Source: Gemmatimonadaceae bacterium (GTDB lineage: Bacteria > Gemmatimonadota > Gemmatimonadetes > Gemmatimonadales > Gemmatimonadaceae). Taken from it: a stretch of DNA of 64,000 bases. The position numbers and the translations under genes are program-made. Positions 1 through 9,088 of the stretch are shown here, piece after piece. The notes below the pieces were generated by a model that searched no databases, had not been told where the DNA came from, and saw only the letters and a list, made by a program, of their open reading frames with translations. The stretch lies in the NCBI GenBank assembly GCA_036273715.1, contig DASUHB010000050.1, forward strand, positions 1 to 64,000. Reading direction: 5' to 3'. Positions within the stretch are counted from its first letter, which is position 1. Every line of letters starts with the position of its first letter.

Positions 1-1068
1 CAACAGGTTGTTGAACAGGAACGTCGCCTCGCGGCTCACCATGCTCTCGAGCTCGGCGCGCGCGCGCAGATCGGACAACCGCGTCGTCACGAGATACGCC
101 GTCACCGCGATCGCGAGGATGAGGAAGCCGAGGAACCAGTAGCCCACTTCCGACTGCGAGAAGGCATGCACGCTCGAGATCACGCCGCTGCGTGTAATGA
201 ACGTGCCGAGAATGGAGAGCAGGAATGCCGTCACGACGAGCGTCACGTTCCATTTGCGAAGCATGCCGCGTTTTTCCTGCACCATGATCGAGTGGAGGAA
301 GGCCGTGTTGATGAGCCACGGAAGAAACGACGCGTTCTCGACCGGATCCCAGGCCCAGTAGCCGCCCCACCCGAGCTCGACGTACGCCCACCACATGCCG
401 AGCACGATCCCGACGGTATTGAAGAACCACGAGAGGAGTACCCACCGCCTCACGGAGCTCAGCCATTCCGCGTCGAGACGACGCGTGATCAGCGCCCCCA
501 CTGCGAACGCGAACGGAATCGCCGTCGCGATGTAGCCGAGATACAAGTTAGGCGGATGCGCCGCCATGCCTGGATTCTGCAACTGCGGGTTGAGACCGCG
601 GCCGTCAGGCGGGATCCAGTCGAGTCGCGCGTACGGATTGGCGCCGAAGCACAACACGAGAATGAAGAACAGCGCGATCGCCGACAGCGTGGGCACCACC
701 CACGGCATCAGCTCGCGATTACTCTTTCGCCCCGTGTAGACAGCGATGGTGGCGTAGATCGACAGGATGAGCGCCCAGAACAGCAGCGATCCTTCCTGCC
801 CCGCCCAGAACGCCGTGAACTTGTAGACGCTCGGCAGATTCGCGCTGGTGTACGCGGCGACGAACTTGAACGAGAAGTCCGAGGTGAGCAGCGCGGTCCA
901 CAGCCCGATGGACGCGAGCACGACGAATCCGCACATCGCAAACAGCGCGCGGCGCGCGCTCGCAATCAGCTCGGCGCGACGCGTGTACGCGCCAGCAAAT
1001 CCCGCCGTCGTCCCCCAGGCCGCCATGAGGAGCGCGACCCACAGCGACAGTTCACCGATGAGAATCAC
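1..1068 (-). CDS. ccmF: Cytochrome c maturation protein CcmF (heme lyase subunit), 3' part outside window
   Basis: Integral membrane component of the system I cytochrome c maturation heme lyase, which attaches heme from holo-CcmE to apocytochrome c on the outer face of the membrane. I translated the minus strand by hand: 356 codons without a stop, running off the left edge. The tryptophan-rich WWD heme-handling motif WGGYWAWDP lies at residues 234-242, and several hydrophobic segments are visible, with an AHPPNLYLGY stretch near 170-179. The GTG start at 1068 overlaps the ccmE stop (GTGA), so the two are translationally coupled. The full family length is about 650 residues, so roughly the second half is missing here because of the window edge. 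Confidence 0.93.
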   Translation of the reverse strand, partial: MILIGELSLWVALLMAAWGTTAGFAGAYTRRAELIASARRALFAMCGFVVLASIGLWTALLTSDFSFKFVAAYTSANLPSVYKFTAFWAGQEGSLLFWALILSIYATIAVYTGRKSNRELMPWVVPTLSAIALFFILVLCFGANPYARLDWIPPDGRGLNPQLQNPGMAAHPPNLYLGYIATAIPFAFAVGALITRRLDAEWLSSVRRWVLLSWFFNTVGIVLGMWWAYVELGWGGYWAWDPVENASFLPWLINTAFLHSIMVQEKRGMLRKWNVTLVVTAFLLSILGTFITRSGVISSVHAFSQSEVGYWFLGFLILAIAVTAYLVTTRLSDLRARAELESMVSREATFLFNNLL

Positions 1069-1526
1069 GTGCGGGCCGGCGCCGCACCGCCCGAGCGATA
1101 GCCCGGCGTCGCGCGGTATTTCGCAGGCGCGTTCTCATATCGCGACGCGCACTTGGCGAGCACGGTCGTCGCGCGGAACGTCCCGTCCTGCGCCAGACGC
1201 CCATCCATGACGACGTCTACGCTGTCGGTGAACGTGTCCGGCGCGATGCCGTGGAAGCTGACCGGATAGGTCTTGTCGCCGTCGGTGACGCGGAACGTCA
1301 TGTCGCGGCCGCCGGGCGCGCGATTGACCGAGCCCGGCACCACGCGTGCACCCACCTTCACGCCGGTTCCGTAGAAGGATGGATCCTGTGCGACTTTGGT
1401 GGCCAGCTCGGTTGGCGTGAGGTAGTAGGTTCCGGTCTGCGCGATCGCGCTCGCCATCAAGTAGCCGGCGGTTCCGAGAATCAACGCGCCGCCTAACAGA
1501 AACTTCGTCCGCGGTTTCAACGCCAT
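1065..1526 (-). CDS. ccmE: Cytochrome c maturation heme chaperone CcmE, Cys-type (CxxxY)
   Basis: Membrane-anchored periplasmic heme chaperone that binds heme covalently and passes it to CcmF. 153 residues: an N-terminal membrane anchor at about residues 8-29 followed by the OB-fold domain. The heme-attachment site reads KCASRYE, so residue 126 is Cys and residue 130 is Tyr (CxxxY); the classical proteobacterial protein has His (HxxxY). Cys-type CcmE is known from archaea and sulfate reducers. I chose ATG at 1526 because an AGGAAG Shine-Dalgarno precedes it and the anchor starts right after; a longer frame reaches 1589 but adds an arginine-rich stretch unlike the family. It overlaps ccmF downstream. 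Confidence 0.92.
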   Translation of the reverse strand: MALKPRTKFLLGGALILGTAGYLMASAIAQTGTYYLTPTELATKVAQDPSFYGTGVKVGARVVPGSVNRAPGGRDMTFRVTDGDKTYPVSFHGIAPDTFTDSVDVVMDGRLAQDGTFRATTVLAKCASRYENAPAKYRATPGYRSGGAAPART

Positions 1527-1554
1527 ACGCTGCGCTTCCTGTGCAAACGCCCGC

Positions 1555-1788
1555 TCACGGCCGGGCGACCCGCGAGCGTGCCGCCTCATCCCGCACGCGC
1601 GCCATGATGACCTCGAGCTCCCGTTCCGCTTGCGCCCGTTCCTCGGCGCTCCAGATCGCGGTCCGCCGGCTCAGATCGCGAACGCCCTGGAGCATCTCGT
1701 TCACCAGCGACCGGAGCACCTCATTCGTGCGACGCTCGGCCGTCTGCGACTCCACTGCATCGGTCGACTTGCTCGCGGCATCGGTCAT
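1555..1788 (-). CDS. Small hypothetical protein upstream of ccmE
   Basis: 77 residues, hydrophilic and charged, mostly predicted helix, with no signal peptide or membrane segment. I recognise no family. ATG at 1788 is supported by a GGAG element about 8 bases upstream. It lies 28 bases before ccmE in the same direction and is probably cotranscribed with the cytochrome maturation genes, but nothing in its sequence ties it to heme handling. Confidence 0.6.
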   Translation of the reverse strand: MTDAASKSTDAVESQTAERRTNEVLRSLVNEMLQGVRDLSRRTAIWSAEERAQAERELEVIMARVRDEAARSRVARP

Positions 1789-1885
1789 CGGAACAGCTCC
1801 AAGCTGTGGCAAACGTCGGTCCGTCGCTGGACGCGACCCCATGAATATATCGAATGAAACCGCCGCAAGCGGACAGCGCGAGACC

Positions 1886-2197
1886 TCACTGTGCGTGCGA
1901 GAGAAAAGCTGCTCCGGCGGCGGTGCCGGCGAGGTCCCAGCTGAGGTCGCGCATCGAGAATCCTTCGCCGGTCCACTGGTCGTGCACTTCCTTGGCGACC
2001 CCGACGCTCACCGCGATCCCGGCGGCGCTCACGAGCGCATCGTGGTGATCGACCCGCATCGCGCGCAGCGCGCCATAGCTCGCGGTCTCGACGAACGCCG
2101 ACATGAAAAAGTGCTTGAGCTTGTCAGGCGCGAGCCATTTGTCGCCGCCCTGATGGCCGCCGAGCGAGAGCGAGAATGCGAGAACGAGCGCGCGCAT
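1886..2197 (-). CDS. YfiM/DUF2279-like small exported protein
   Basis: 103 residues with a short hydrophobic N-terminus. The body follows the pattern of E. coli YfiM: DKLKHFFMSA, then a hydrophobic VSVGVAKE stretch, then FSMRDLSWDLAGT. Function unknown in the family. The start ATG overlaps the glpK stop (TGATG), so it is probably translated by coupling to glpK. A 97-base gap separates it from the next gene downstream. Confidence 0.72.
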   Translation of the reverse strand: MRALVLAFSLSLGGHQGGDKWLAPDKLKHFFMSAFVETASYGALRAMRVDHHDALVSAAGIAVSVGVAKEVHDQWTGEGFSMRDLSWDLAGTAAGAAFLSHAQ

Positions 2198-3672
2198 CAG
2201 CCGCGATCCCGCGCCCAGGCGAGGGCCGTTCGCACGGCGCGGGCCCAGTCGCGAGCGCCGTCTCGGGCTGCCGGCGCATCCGCTCCAGGCTCGAACCGCT
2301 GGTAGGTTCGCGTCGCGAGGAACGACGACGCGCTGGACCAGACTCCCGTCGCGACACCCGCCAGTCCCGCCGCGCCTAACGCCGTGGTCTCGATCACATC
2401 GGGCCGCTCGACCGGGACGCCGAGCACATCCGCCTGGAACTGCATGAGCCACGCATTTTCGGTGGCGCCGCCGTCAACACGCAAGCGGTCGAAGGGCACC
2501 CCGCTTCGCCGGCGCATGAGGGCGAGCACATCGGCCGTCGAGTACGCCATCGCCTCGAGGGCGGCGCGCGCCAGGTGCGCACGCGTGGTCCCGCGGGTGA
2601 GCCCGACGATGGTTCCCCGCGCACCCGGCTCCCAGTGCGGTGCGCCGAGTCCAACCAGCGCCGGCACGAAGTAGACGCCGCCGGTGGACTCGACCTGCGC
2701 GGCGAGGCGCTCCGTGTCGGCCGCTCGCTCCACGATGCCTAACCCATCGCGCAGCCATTGAATGGCGGCGCCGGCAATGAAGATCGCGCCCTCGAGCGCG
2801 TACGCTGCGCCGCCCGCCTCATCGCACGCCACCGTCGCCAGCAGTCCGCCCCCGGCCGCCGCGCGCTGCCGGCCCGTGTTGAGGAGCAAGAATGCTCCGG
2901 TGCCATACGTGTTCTTCCCTTCCCCGGCGCGCCAGCATCCCTGCCCGTAGAGCGCGGCTTGCTGATCCCCTGCCACTCCGTGAATCGGCATCTCGGCGCC
3001 GAAATGCTCGCGCGCTGCAACGCCGAACAACGCGCTCGACGCTCTCACCTCGGGCAGGATGCTCCGCGGCACGCCAAACAAGCGGCAGAGGTCGTCGCTC
3101 CAGTCGAGGCTGCCGATATCGTAGAGCATGGTGCGCGACGCATTGGTCGGATCCGTCGCGTGCACCGAGCCGCCCGTGAGATTCCAGATGAGCCACGTGT
3201 CCACGGTTCCGGCGATCAGCTCGCCGCGGTCGGCGCGTTTCGCGATCGCCTCGTGCGACAACAGCCATTCGATTTTGGTGGCCGAGAAATACGGATCGAG
3301 CACCAGACCGGTGCGCGCCGCGATCGCGTCGGACTCGTCGGCGAGCTCGGCGCAGCGCGCCGCCGTACGCCGATCTTGCCACACGATCGCGCGGCCCACC
3401 GGCTCGCCCGTCGTCCGATCCCACATCACGACCGTTTCGCGCTGATTGGTGATGCCGATGGCGTCGGGCATCGCCTTCGCCTGCGCGATCGCGTCGCGGC
3501 CGGCCGCAAGCGTGCACGCAACGAGGTCGCGGGCGTCGTGCTCCACCCAGCCCGGCTGTGGGAAATGCTGCGGAATTTCCCGGTAGCCGCGCCCAACGAT
3601 GCGTCCGGTCGCATCGATGACGAGACACGTCGATCCCGTAGTCCCCTGATCGATCGCGAGGACGTGCGTCAC
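2197..3672 (-). CDS. glpK: Glycerol kinase
   Basis: Cytoplasmic FGGY-family kinase that phosphorylates glycerol to sn-glycerol 3-phosphate with ATP. 491 residues, the usual length. The N-terminal phosphate-binding loop DQGTTGS is at residues 8-14, and GDQQAALYGQ followed by KNTYGTGAFLL marks the second FGGY half and the glycerol kinase subgroup. The start overlaps the mtnA stop by four bases and its stop overlaps the YfiM-like gene, so mtnA-glpK-YfiM-like form a tight operon. No glpD or glpF lies nearby, so the uptake route for glycerol is not visible here. Confidence 0.95.
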   Translation of the reverse strand: MTHVLAIDQGTTGSTCLVIDATGRIVGRGYREIPQHFPQPGWVEHDARDLVACTLAAGRDAIAQAKAMPDAIGITNQRETVVMWDRTTGEPVGRAIVWQDRRTAARCAELADESDAIAARTGLVLDPYFSATKIEWLLSHEAIAKRADRGELIAGTVDTWLIWNLTGGSVHATDPTNASRTMLYDIGSLDWSDDLCRLFGVPRSILPEVRASSALFGVAAREHFGAEMPIHGVAGDQQAALYGQGCWRAGEGKNTYGTGAFLLLNTGRQRAAAGGGLLATVACDEAGGAAYALEGAIFIAGAAIQWLRDGLGIVERAADTERLAAQVESTGGVYFVPALVGLGAPHWEPGARGTIVGLTRGTTRAHLARAALEAMAYSTADVLALMRRRSGVPFDRLRVDGGATENAWLMQFQADVLGVPVERPDVIETTALGAAGLAGVATGVWSSASSFLATRTYQRFEPGADAPAARDGARDWARAVRTALAWARDRG

Positions 3673-4697
3673 GGCACGAACCGATACGGCGGATAGTGAA
3701 TGGCGCGATCGCTGATGATCGCGGTGACCAGATCGGCCGGCGTCACGTCGAAGGCGGGGTTGTCCACCGGCACCTCGTTAGGCACGATGGATCGGCCGTT
3801 GATGCGCGCCACTTCCGCACGGTCCCGCTGCTCGATGGGAATCGCGCTCCCGTCGGGGATGGCCGGATCGAACGTCGATGTCGGCGCGGCGACGTAGAAC
3901 GGGATCCCGTGGTATCGCGCCTGGAGCGCCAGCGCGTAGGTACCGATCTTGTTCGCCACGTCGCCGTTGGCGGCGATGCGATCGGCGCCAACGATGACGA
4001 GGTCCACGCGACGCGCGCGCATGGCCGACGCGGCCGCGCCATCCGTGATCACGCGCACCGGCACACCGGCGCGCGACAGTTCCCACGCCGTCAAGCGCGC
4101 CCCCTGGAGCAACGGGCGCGTCTCGCAGGCGAGCACCGAAACCTGGCGGCCGTGCTCCGCGGCCACGTACACCGGCGCGAGCGCGGTTCCGATGCCGGTG
4201 GTGGCGAGCGCACCGGCGTTGCAGTGCGTGAGGACGCGCGCGCCATCGCCGAGCAGCTGCTCGCCTAACGCGCCGATGCGACGGCACATTGCCGCGTCGT
4301 CGGCCAGGAGCGCGTCGGCTACGGCGCGCATCGCCTGCAGCGCCGCGCGCCCCGAGGCGTGCGGCTCCTTCGCTGCCGCTGCGACGGTGTTCACGGCCCA
4401 CGCCAGGTTCGCTGCCGTTGGCCGGGTGGTGATGATCCGTTGCGCGTGGACCGCGATGCGCGCCCGCAGGCGCTCGGTCGTCGGGTCCTCGAACGAGGCC
4501 AGCGAGATCACCAGGCCCATGGCGCCGGCGATCCCGATGGCCGGAGCGCCCCGAACGGCCAGCGACGATATGGCCGCGCACACATCGTCGAGCGACCTGA
4601 GATCGCGCTCGATGTACCGCTCCGGCAATGCCGTCTGATCGATGATGCGAACGGCATTGCAGTCCGGCGACCAACGGACGGCCTGGATGGGTTGCAC
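3669..4697 (-). CDS. mtnA: S-methyl-5-thioribose-1-phosphate isomerase
   Basis: Methionine salvage enzyme that converts methylthioribose 1-phosphate to methylthioribulose 1-phosphate. 342 residues, typical for the eIF2B-alpha-related family. Diagnostic segments are LAVRGAPAIG near residue 50, HCNAGALATTG with the catalytic Cys near 160, and VGADRIAANGDVANKIGTY with the catalytic Asp near 240. It is the first gene of the minus-strand run 4,697-1,886. No mtnB, mtnC, mtnD or mtnP is in the window, so the rest of the pathway must lie elsewhere. Confidence 0.95.
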   Translation of the reverse strand: MQPIQAVRWSPDCNAVRIIDQTALPERYIERDLRSLDDVCAAISSLAVRGAPAIGIAGAMGLVISLASFEDPTTERLRARIAVHAQRIITTRPTAANLAWAVNTVAAAAKEPHASGRAALQAMRAVADALLADDAAMCRRIGALGEQLLGDGARVLTHCNAGALATTGIGTALAPVYVAAEHGRQVSVLACETRPLLQGARLTAWELSRAGVPVRVITDGAAASAMRARRVDLVIVGADRIAANGDVANKIGTYALALQARYHGIPFYVAAPTSTFDPAIPDGSAIPIEQRDRAEVARINGRSIVPNEVPVDNPAFDVTPADLVTAIISDRAIHYPPYRFVP

Positions 4698-4882
4698 CGA
4701 CGGAAACGTACCAGCGGAGGGCCAGACGCGGAACAGTCGAGTACAGGTCGGCTCGAGCCGGACTCGGGCGCCACGGTTCGAGATGGCGGCGGCGCGTCGC
4801 CGGACTCGACTCGCGCGTTACATTTCGGCTCGCGCGCCTCGTGCCCCGACGCTCGGCCGCGTTCCCTCAGCGCTCGTCGACC

Positions 4883-5665
4883 ATGCCCTTCCAGAACCTC
4901 GCCTTCGACGTCCATGACCGCGTTGCGACCATTCGCGTCAACCGGCCGGACAAACTCAATGCGCTCAACGACGAGACCATCGCCGAGCTGGATGAGGCAA
5001 TGGAGTTGGTGGAACGGCGCGAGGACGTGGCAGGCGTCCTCGTGACCGGCGCGGGGACGAAGGCGTTCGTCGCCGGCGCCGACATCGCCGAGCTGTCGCG
5101 CCAAGGACCGGCCGAGGGGCGGGTGCGCGCGCGCACGGGCCAGCGCGTGTTCACGCGCATCGAGCGCTGTCCCAAGCCGGTGATCGCGGCGCTCAACGGC
5201 TTTGCGTTAGGCGGCGGCTGCGAGCTGGCGATGGCGTGCCACATCCGCATCGCCGCCGACACGGCCAGGCTCGGCCAGCCGGAGCTCAAGTTAGGCATTA
5301 CGCCCGGCTACGGCGCCACTCAGCGCCTGGTGCGGCTGGTCGGCAAAGGCCGCGCGCTCGAGCTGCTGCTCACGGCGGAGATGATCGACGCCGCCGACGC
5401 GTACCGCATCGGGCTGGTCAACAAAGTCGTGCCCGCGTCCGACCTTCTCGCCGAAGCCGAGCGGATGCTGCGGCAGATCATCGCGTTCGGACCCGTCGCG
5501 ATTGCGCTCTGCATCGAAGCCGTGAACCGCGGCGATGACCTCCCGCTCGACGCCGGCCTCGAGGTCGAAGCCTCCTACTTCGGCCTCCTGTCCGCCACCG
5601 ACGACATGCGCGAGGGGATGCAGGCGTTCCTCGAGAAGCGCGCGGCGCGGTTCAGCGGCCGTTAG
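4883..5665 (+). CDS. Enoyl-CoA hydratase/isomerase (crotonase family)
   Basis: Hydrates trans-2-enoyl-CoA to 3-hydroxyacyl-CoA in fatty-acid or butyrate-type metabolism. 260 residues from ATG 4883, which matches the family start (MPFQNLAFDV); an in-frame upstream start at 4841 would add an arginine-rich stretch. The oxyanion-hole segment AGADIAEL is present, and both catalytic glutamates are visible, in GGGCELA and in QPELKLGITPG. The TAG stop at 5663-5665 lies inside a copy of the GTTAGGC word, four bases before recF. The exact substrate cannot be told from sequence. Confidence 0.92.
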   Translation: MPFQNLAFDVHDRVATIRVNRPDKLNALNDETIAELDEAMELVERREDVAGVLVTGAGTKAFVAGADIAELSRQGPAEGRVRARTGQRVFTRIERCPKPVIAALNGFALGGGCELAMACHIRIAADTARLGQPELKLGITPGYGATQRLVRLVGKGRALELLLTAEMIDAADAYRIGLVNKVVPASDLLAEAERMLRQIIAFGPVAIALCIEAVNRGDDLPLDAGLEVEASYFGLLSATDDMREGMQAFLEKRAARFSGR

Positions 5666-5669
5666 GCAG

Positions 5670-6839
5670 ATGGTCGTGGCGGACGCGCGCCGAGAGCCGC
5701 CCGGGGCAGCGGGCGTCGCGCCCGCGAGCCCGGCGCGCGCCGTGCTCACGCGTCTCGCGATCCGCGATTTCCGGAATCTCGCCCGCCTCGACTTCGCGCC
5801 GCCGCCCGAGGGCTTCGCGCTCATCGGAGAGAACGGCCAGGGCAAGACCAACCTGCTCGAGGCCATCCACTATCTCCAGCTCCTCCGCTCCTTCCGCGGC
5901 GCGCGGGATGCCGAGCTCGTTCGCTTCGACACCGCGGGCTTTCACCTGTCGGCCGAGATGGCAGACGCGCCCCACCGGTCGGTGTCCGTGGGCTTCGAGC
6001 GCGCCGGCAAACGCAAACGCGTGCTGGTCGACGGCGACGAGCGCGCCCGCCTCGCCGATGCGTTAGGCGCGTTCCCCGCCGTGCTCCTGTCGCCGCGCGA
6101 CGCCGACATCGTCGCCGGGGCGCCCAGCGCGCGACGCCGCCTCCTGGATGTGATGCTCGCGCTCAGCTCGCGCCCGTACCTCGCCGCGCTGCAGCGCTAT
6201 CGCGCCGCACTCGCCCAACGGAGCGCCGCGATGCGCCGGCCCGGCGCGCTCAGGGACCAGAGCGTGGCCGTGTGGGATGCGCCCCTCGCCGAGCACGGCG
6301 CCATTCTGTGGCGCGCCCGGAGCGACTGGGCGCTCGCCTACCGCACCCGCTACGCCGAGCTCTGCGCCGCGATCGGCGAGCGCGCGACTGCCGACCTCTC
6401 CTACGCCAGCACCATCGAGGACTCCGGCGACGTCGAAGCCGCGCTGCGCGACGCGCTCGCCCGGAACCGGTCCGCCGACATCCGGCGTGGACTCACACAT
6501 GCCGGCCCGCACCGCGACGACCTGTCGCTCACCCTCGGCGGACGCGACCTTCGAACCTACGGCTCGGCAGGCCAGCAACGCACCGCCGCGATCGCGCTGC
6601 GCCTCCTCGAAGCGGACACGCGCCGCGCCGCGTCGGGCTGCGAGCCGATCGTCCTGCTCGACGATCCGTTCGCCGAGCTCGATGCGCGCCGCGCCGCGCG
6701 CATCCTCGAGCTGCTCGTCGCGCAGGGCAACGGGCAAGCCATCCTCGCCGTGCCGCGCGCCGACGACATTCCTCCACGCCTCACTCGGCTCCCGCGGTAT
6801 CTCATTGCCGCCGGCGTCGTGCAGCGCGCTCCCGAATGA
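5670..6839 (+). CDS. recF: DNA replication and repair protein RecF
   Basis: SMC-like ATPase that loads RecA at single-strand gaps together with RecO and RecR. 389 residues from ATG 5670; GTG 5742 is an alternative start nearer the conserved VLTRLAIRDFRNL. Walker A GENGQGKT is at residues 53-60, the signature SAGQQR is near 300, and Walker B PIVLLDDPFAELD is near 325. Its stop overlaps the dciA start (ATGA). The usual dnaA-dnaN-recF-gyrB neighbourhood is broken: dnaA and dnaN are absent, and a crotonase gene sits upstream. Confidence 0.95.
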   Translation: MVVADARREPPGAAGVAPASPARAVLTRLAIRDFRNLARLDFAPPPEGFALIGENGQGKTNLLEAIHYLQLLRSFRGARDAELVRFDTAGFHLSAEMADAPHRSVSVGFERAGKRKRVLVDGDERARLADALGAFPAVLLSPRDADIVAGAPSARRRLLDVMLALSSRPYLAALQRYRAALAQRSAAMRRPGALRDQSVAVWDAPLAEHGAILWRARSDWALAYRTRYAELCAAIGERATADLSYASTIEDSGDVEAALRDALARNRSADIRRGLTHAGPHRDDLSLTLGGRDLRTYGSAGQQRTAAIALRLLEADTRRAASGCEPIVLLDDPFAELDARRAARILELLVAQGNGQAILAVPRADDIPPRLTRLPRYLIAAGVVQRAPE

Positions 6840-7147
6840 CGCAGCGCAAAGGTCCGCCTGAGCCGTTGGGCAAGGCCCTGGCCGGATTTCTCGCGCGCGC
6901 AGGCCTCACGCAGCGCATCGAGCAGGCCTCCATCGTCGACGCGTGGGCGCTGCTGGTCGGTGAACAGATTGCCTCGGTGACCATGGCACGCATGATCACA
7001 CGAGACGGCACGCTGTTCGTGGATGTAGCCACCAACGCGTGGATGCAGGAGCTCTCCCTCATGGAGCCTCAACTGCTCAAGGTCCTCGCGCAACACCCCG
7101 CCGGCGCGAGCGTTCAACAGATTCGATGGCGCCTGGCGCGCGTCTGA
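6836..7147 (+). CDS. dciA: DciA-like replicative helicase loader (DUF721)
   Basis: 103-residue protein of the DUF721 family, known as DciA, which loads the DnaB helicase in bacteria that lack DnaC or DnaI. Visible landmarks are an N-terminal LGKALAGFLARAG helix, the VDAWALLVGEQIA motif at about 34-46, and the beta-strand TLFVDVATNAWMQEL near 59-73. ATG 6836 overlaps the recF stop. Its place between recF and gyrB is a common setting for this gene and supports the call. Confidence 0.88.
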   Translation: MTQRKGPPEPLGKALAGFLARAGLTQRIEQASIVDAWALLVGEQIASVTMARMITRDGTLFVDVATNAWMQELSLMEPQLLKVLAQHPAGASVQQIRWRLARV

Positions 7148-7256
7148 GGCGAATCGGGCGCTCTGGCTTGCCTCTGCACCCGCCGTCATATTTGCAACCT
7201 GTCCCTACTAATTCGGCGCCCACGGCGGCTGCCACCTCCCGCTTCCCATTCGCGAC

Positions 7257-9002
7257 ATGAGATCGTCTCTCGCTCGAATCGCACTCGCTCTGGCTGTTCC
7301 GGTGTCGCTGTCTGCCCAACAAGCCGCGGCGCCGGACGCGTCGGCCGGCGGCGTCGTTCCGCTGCCGCCTGTCACGCTGCCGCTCAAGCACGCGCCTCAG
7401 CCGACGACGGCCGCCATCACGCCGGCCGATCTCATGACGCGGCTCTACATCTTCTCCGACGATTCGATGCAAGGCCGCGAAGCCGGTACCGCCGGCAACG
7501 TGAAAGGCACCGACTACATCGCGGGCCAGATCAAGCAGATGGGTCTCAAACCCGCCGGCGACAACGGCACCTACTTCCAAACCATTCCGCTCGAAACGCG
7601 ATCGGTGGACTCGTCGTCGTCGATCTCGGCGGGCGACACGAAGCTCGTCGCGAACACTGACTTCGTCGTGTTGTCGCGGCAGCCGGCGGCCGCGTCGGAT
7701 GTGCCGGTCGTGTTTGGCGGCGACCTTGGCGACAGCTCGCGCATCAGCGACGACGCGGCCAAGGGCAAGTTCGTCGTGTTCACGGCGCACGGCGGGTGGA
7801 CGCGGTTCCTGCGCGCGGCGCGCCGCGGGATGGGCCTGGACAGCGCAGCCGGCATCGCGGTCGCGACGCTGGACAGCGTTCCGCCACAGATCCGTGGATT
7901 CCTGACGCGGCCGCAAACGTTCCTCGAGGACAACACCACGCGTACGCCCACCGGTCCCACGGTGTTCTTCGTGACCGAGGCCGCGGCGAGCAAGTTGTTA
8001 GGCGCCGAGCCGAACGGCCTAACGGTAGGCAGCGCGCACGGGACCGCGTCGTTCGACGTGAAGTACTCGACCAAACCGTCGGAGTTTCCGGCGCGCAACG
8101 TGGTCGGCATCATCGAGGGCAGCGATCCCAAGCTGCGCGGCGAATACGTCGCGATCGGCGCGCACAATGATCACATCGGCATGATCCAGCACCCGGTGGA
8201 TCACGACTCGCTGCGCATCTGGAATCACACCGTGCGACCGGAAGGCGCGGACGACGGCGGCAAGCAAGCGACGCCGGAAGAACAGTCCGAGGTGGACCAG
8301 CAGCTCGCCGCCTATCGCGCCGCGCATCCGCACAGCGAGCGGCCCGACTCGATCGACAACGGCGCCGACGATGACGGCTCGGGCAGCGTCTCGGCGCTCG
8401 AGATGGCGCAGTACTTCGCGGCGATGAAGACCAAGCCCAAGCGCTCGCTGCTCTTCGTCTGGCACGTCGGCGAAGAGAAAGGGCTGCTCGGCTCGCGCTG
8501 GTTCACCGATCATCCGACGGTCCCGCGCGACAGCATCGTGACGCAGCTCAACATGGACATGGTGGGCCGCGGCGACGCGTACGACGAGACCGGACGCACC
8601 AAGGCAGGCGCGCCGATTCACGGCAGCGCCGGCTATCTGCAGCTGGTGGGCTCGCGCCGCCTGTCCACTGAGTTAGGCGACTTGATCGAGAAGGTGAACA
8701 AGGAGGATCATCACAATCTGACCCTCGACTACTCGATCGACGCCGACGGCCATCCGGCGAACATCTATTGCCGCAGCGACCACTACGAGTACGCGCGCTA
8801 CGGCATTCCGATCACGTTCTTCACCACCGGCTTGCACTCCGATTATCACCAAGTGACGGACGAGCCGGAGTACATCGACTACAATCACATGGCAAAGGTG
8901 GCGAACTTCGTCGCCGACGTGGCGCTGCACGTGGCGAACCTGGATCATCGCGTCGTGGTGGACCACCCGAAGCCCGATCCGAACGGGACCTGCCGCCAGT
9001 AG
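7257..9002 (+). CDS. Exported M28-family zinc aminopeptidase with PA-domain insert
   Basis: 581 residues with a Sec signal peptide (cleavage near residue 20, after LSAQ). A protease-associated region occupies roughly residues 130-250, followed by the M28 catalytic domain. The co-catalytic zinc ligands can be followed in order: IGAHNDH, NGADDDGSGS, HVGEEKG (with the general-base Glu), LNMDMVG and SDYHQVTDE. It probably removes N-terminal residues from peptides in the periplasm or outside the cell. It is monocistronic, with a hairpin just after the stop at 9029-9063. Confidence 0.92.
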   Translation: MRSSLARIALALAVPVSLSAQQAAAPDASAGGVVPLPPVTLPLKHAPQPTTAAITPADLMTRLYIFSDDSMQGREAGTAGNVKGTDYIAGQIKQMGLKPAGDNGTYFQTIPLETRSVDSSSSISAGDTKLVANTDFVVLSRQPAAASDVPVVFGGDLGDSSRISDDAAKGKFVVFTAHGGWTRFLRAARRGMGLDSAAGIAVATLDSVPPQIRGFLTRPQTFLEDNTTRTPTGPTVFFVTEAAASKLLGAEPNGLTVGSAHGTASFDVKYSTKPSEFPARNVVGIIEGSDPKLRGEYVAIGAHNDHIGMIQHPVDHDSLRIWNHTVRPEGADDGGKQATPEEQSEVDQQLAAYRAAHPHSERPDSIDNGADDDGSGSVSALEMAQYFAAMKTKPKRSLLFVWHVGEEKGLLGSRWFTDHPTVPRDSIVTQLNMDMVGRGDAYDETGRTKAGAPIHGSAGYLQLVGSRRLSTELGDLIEKVNKEDHHNLTLDYSIDADGHPANIYCRSDHYEYARYGIPITFFTTGLHSDYHQVTDEPEYIDYNHMAKVANFVADVALHVANLDHRVVVDHPKPDPNGTCRQ

Positions 9003-9028
9003 CCGTCGACTCCGGACGAAGCACGAAC

Positions 9029-9063
9029 GGGCGCCCCCCGGCAATGAGCCGGCCGGAGCGCCC
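9029..9063 (+). terminator. GC-rich hairpin after M28 peptidase
   Basis: GGGCGC at 9029-9034 pairs with GCGCCC at 9058-9063, with an inner CCGGC/GCCGG helix. The following bases are GCTTCTT, weakly T-rich, so it may act as an intrinsic terminator for the peptidase gene, whose stop is about 27 bases upstream. Confidence 0.55.
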
Positions 9064-9088
9064 GCTTCTTGCCGGCCCCATATGTCTT

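Noticed and set aside
166-1101. A 311-residue plus-strand frame across ccmF
   Set aside because: It is the antisense of the ccmF/ccmE region; its arginine- and histidine-rich composition is typical of shadow frames in GC-rich DNA.
3696-4638. Plus-strand frames across mtnA
   Set aside because: mtnA is certain from its motifs; these frames are shadows.
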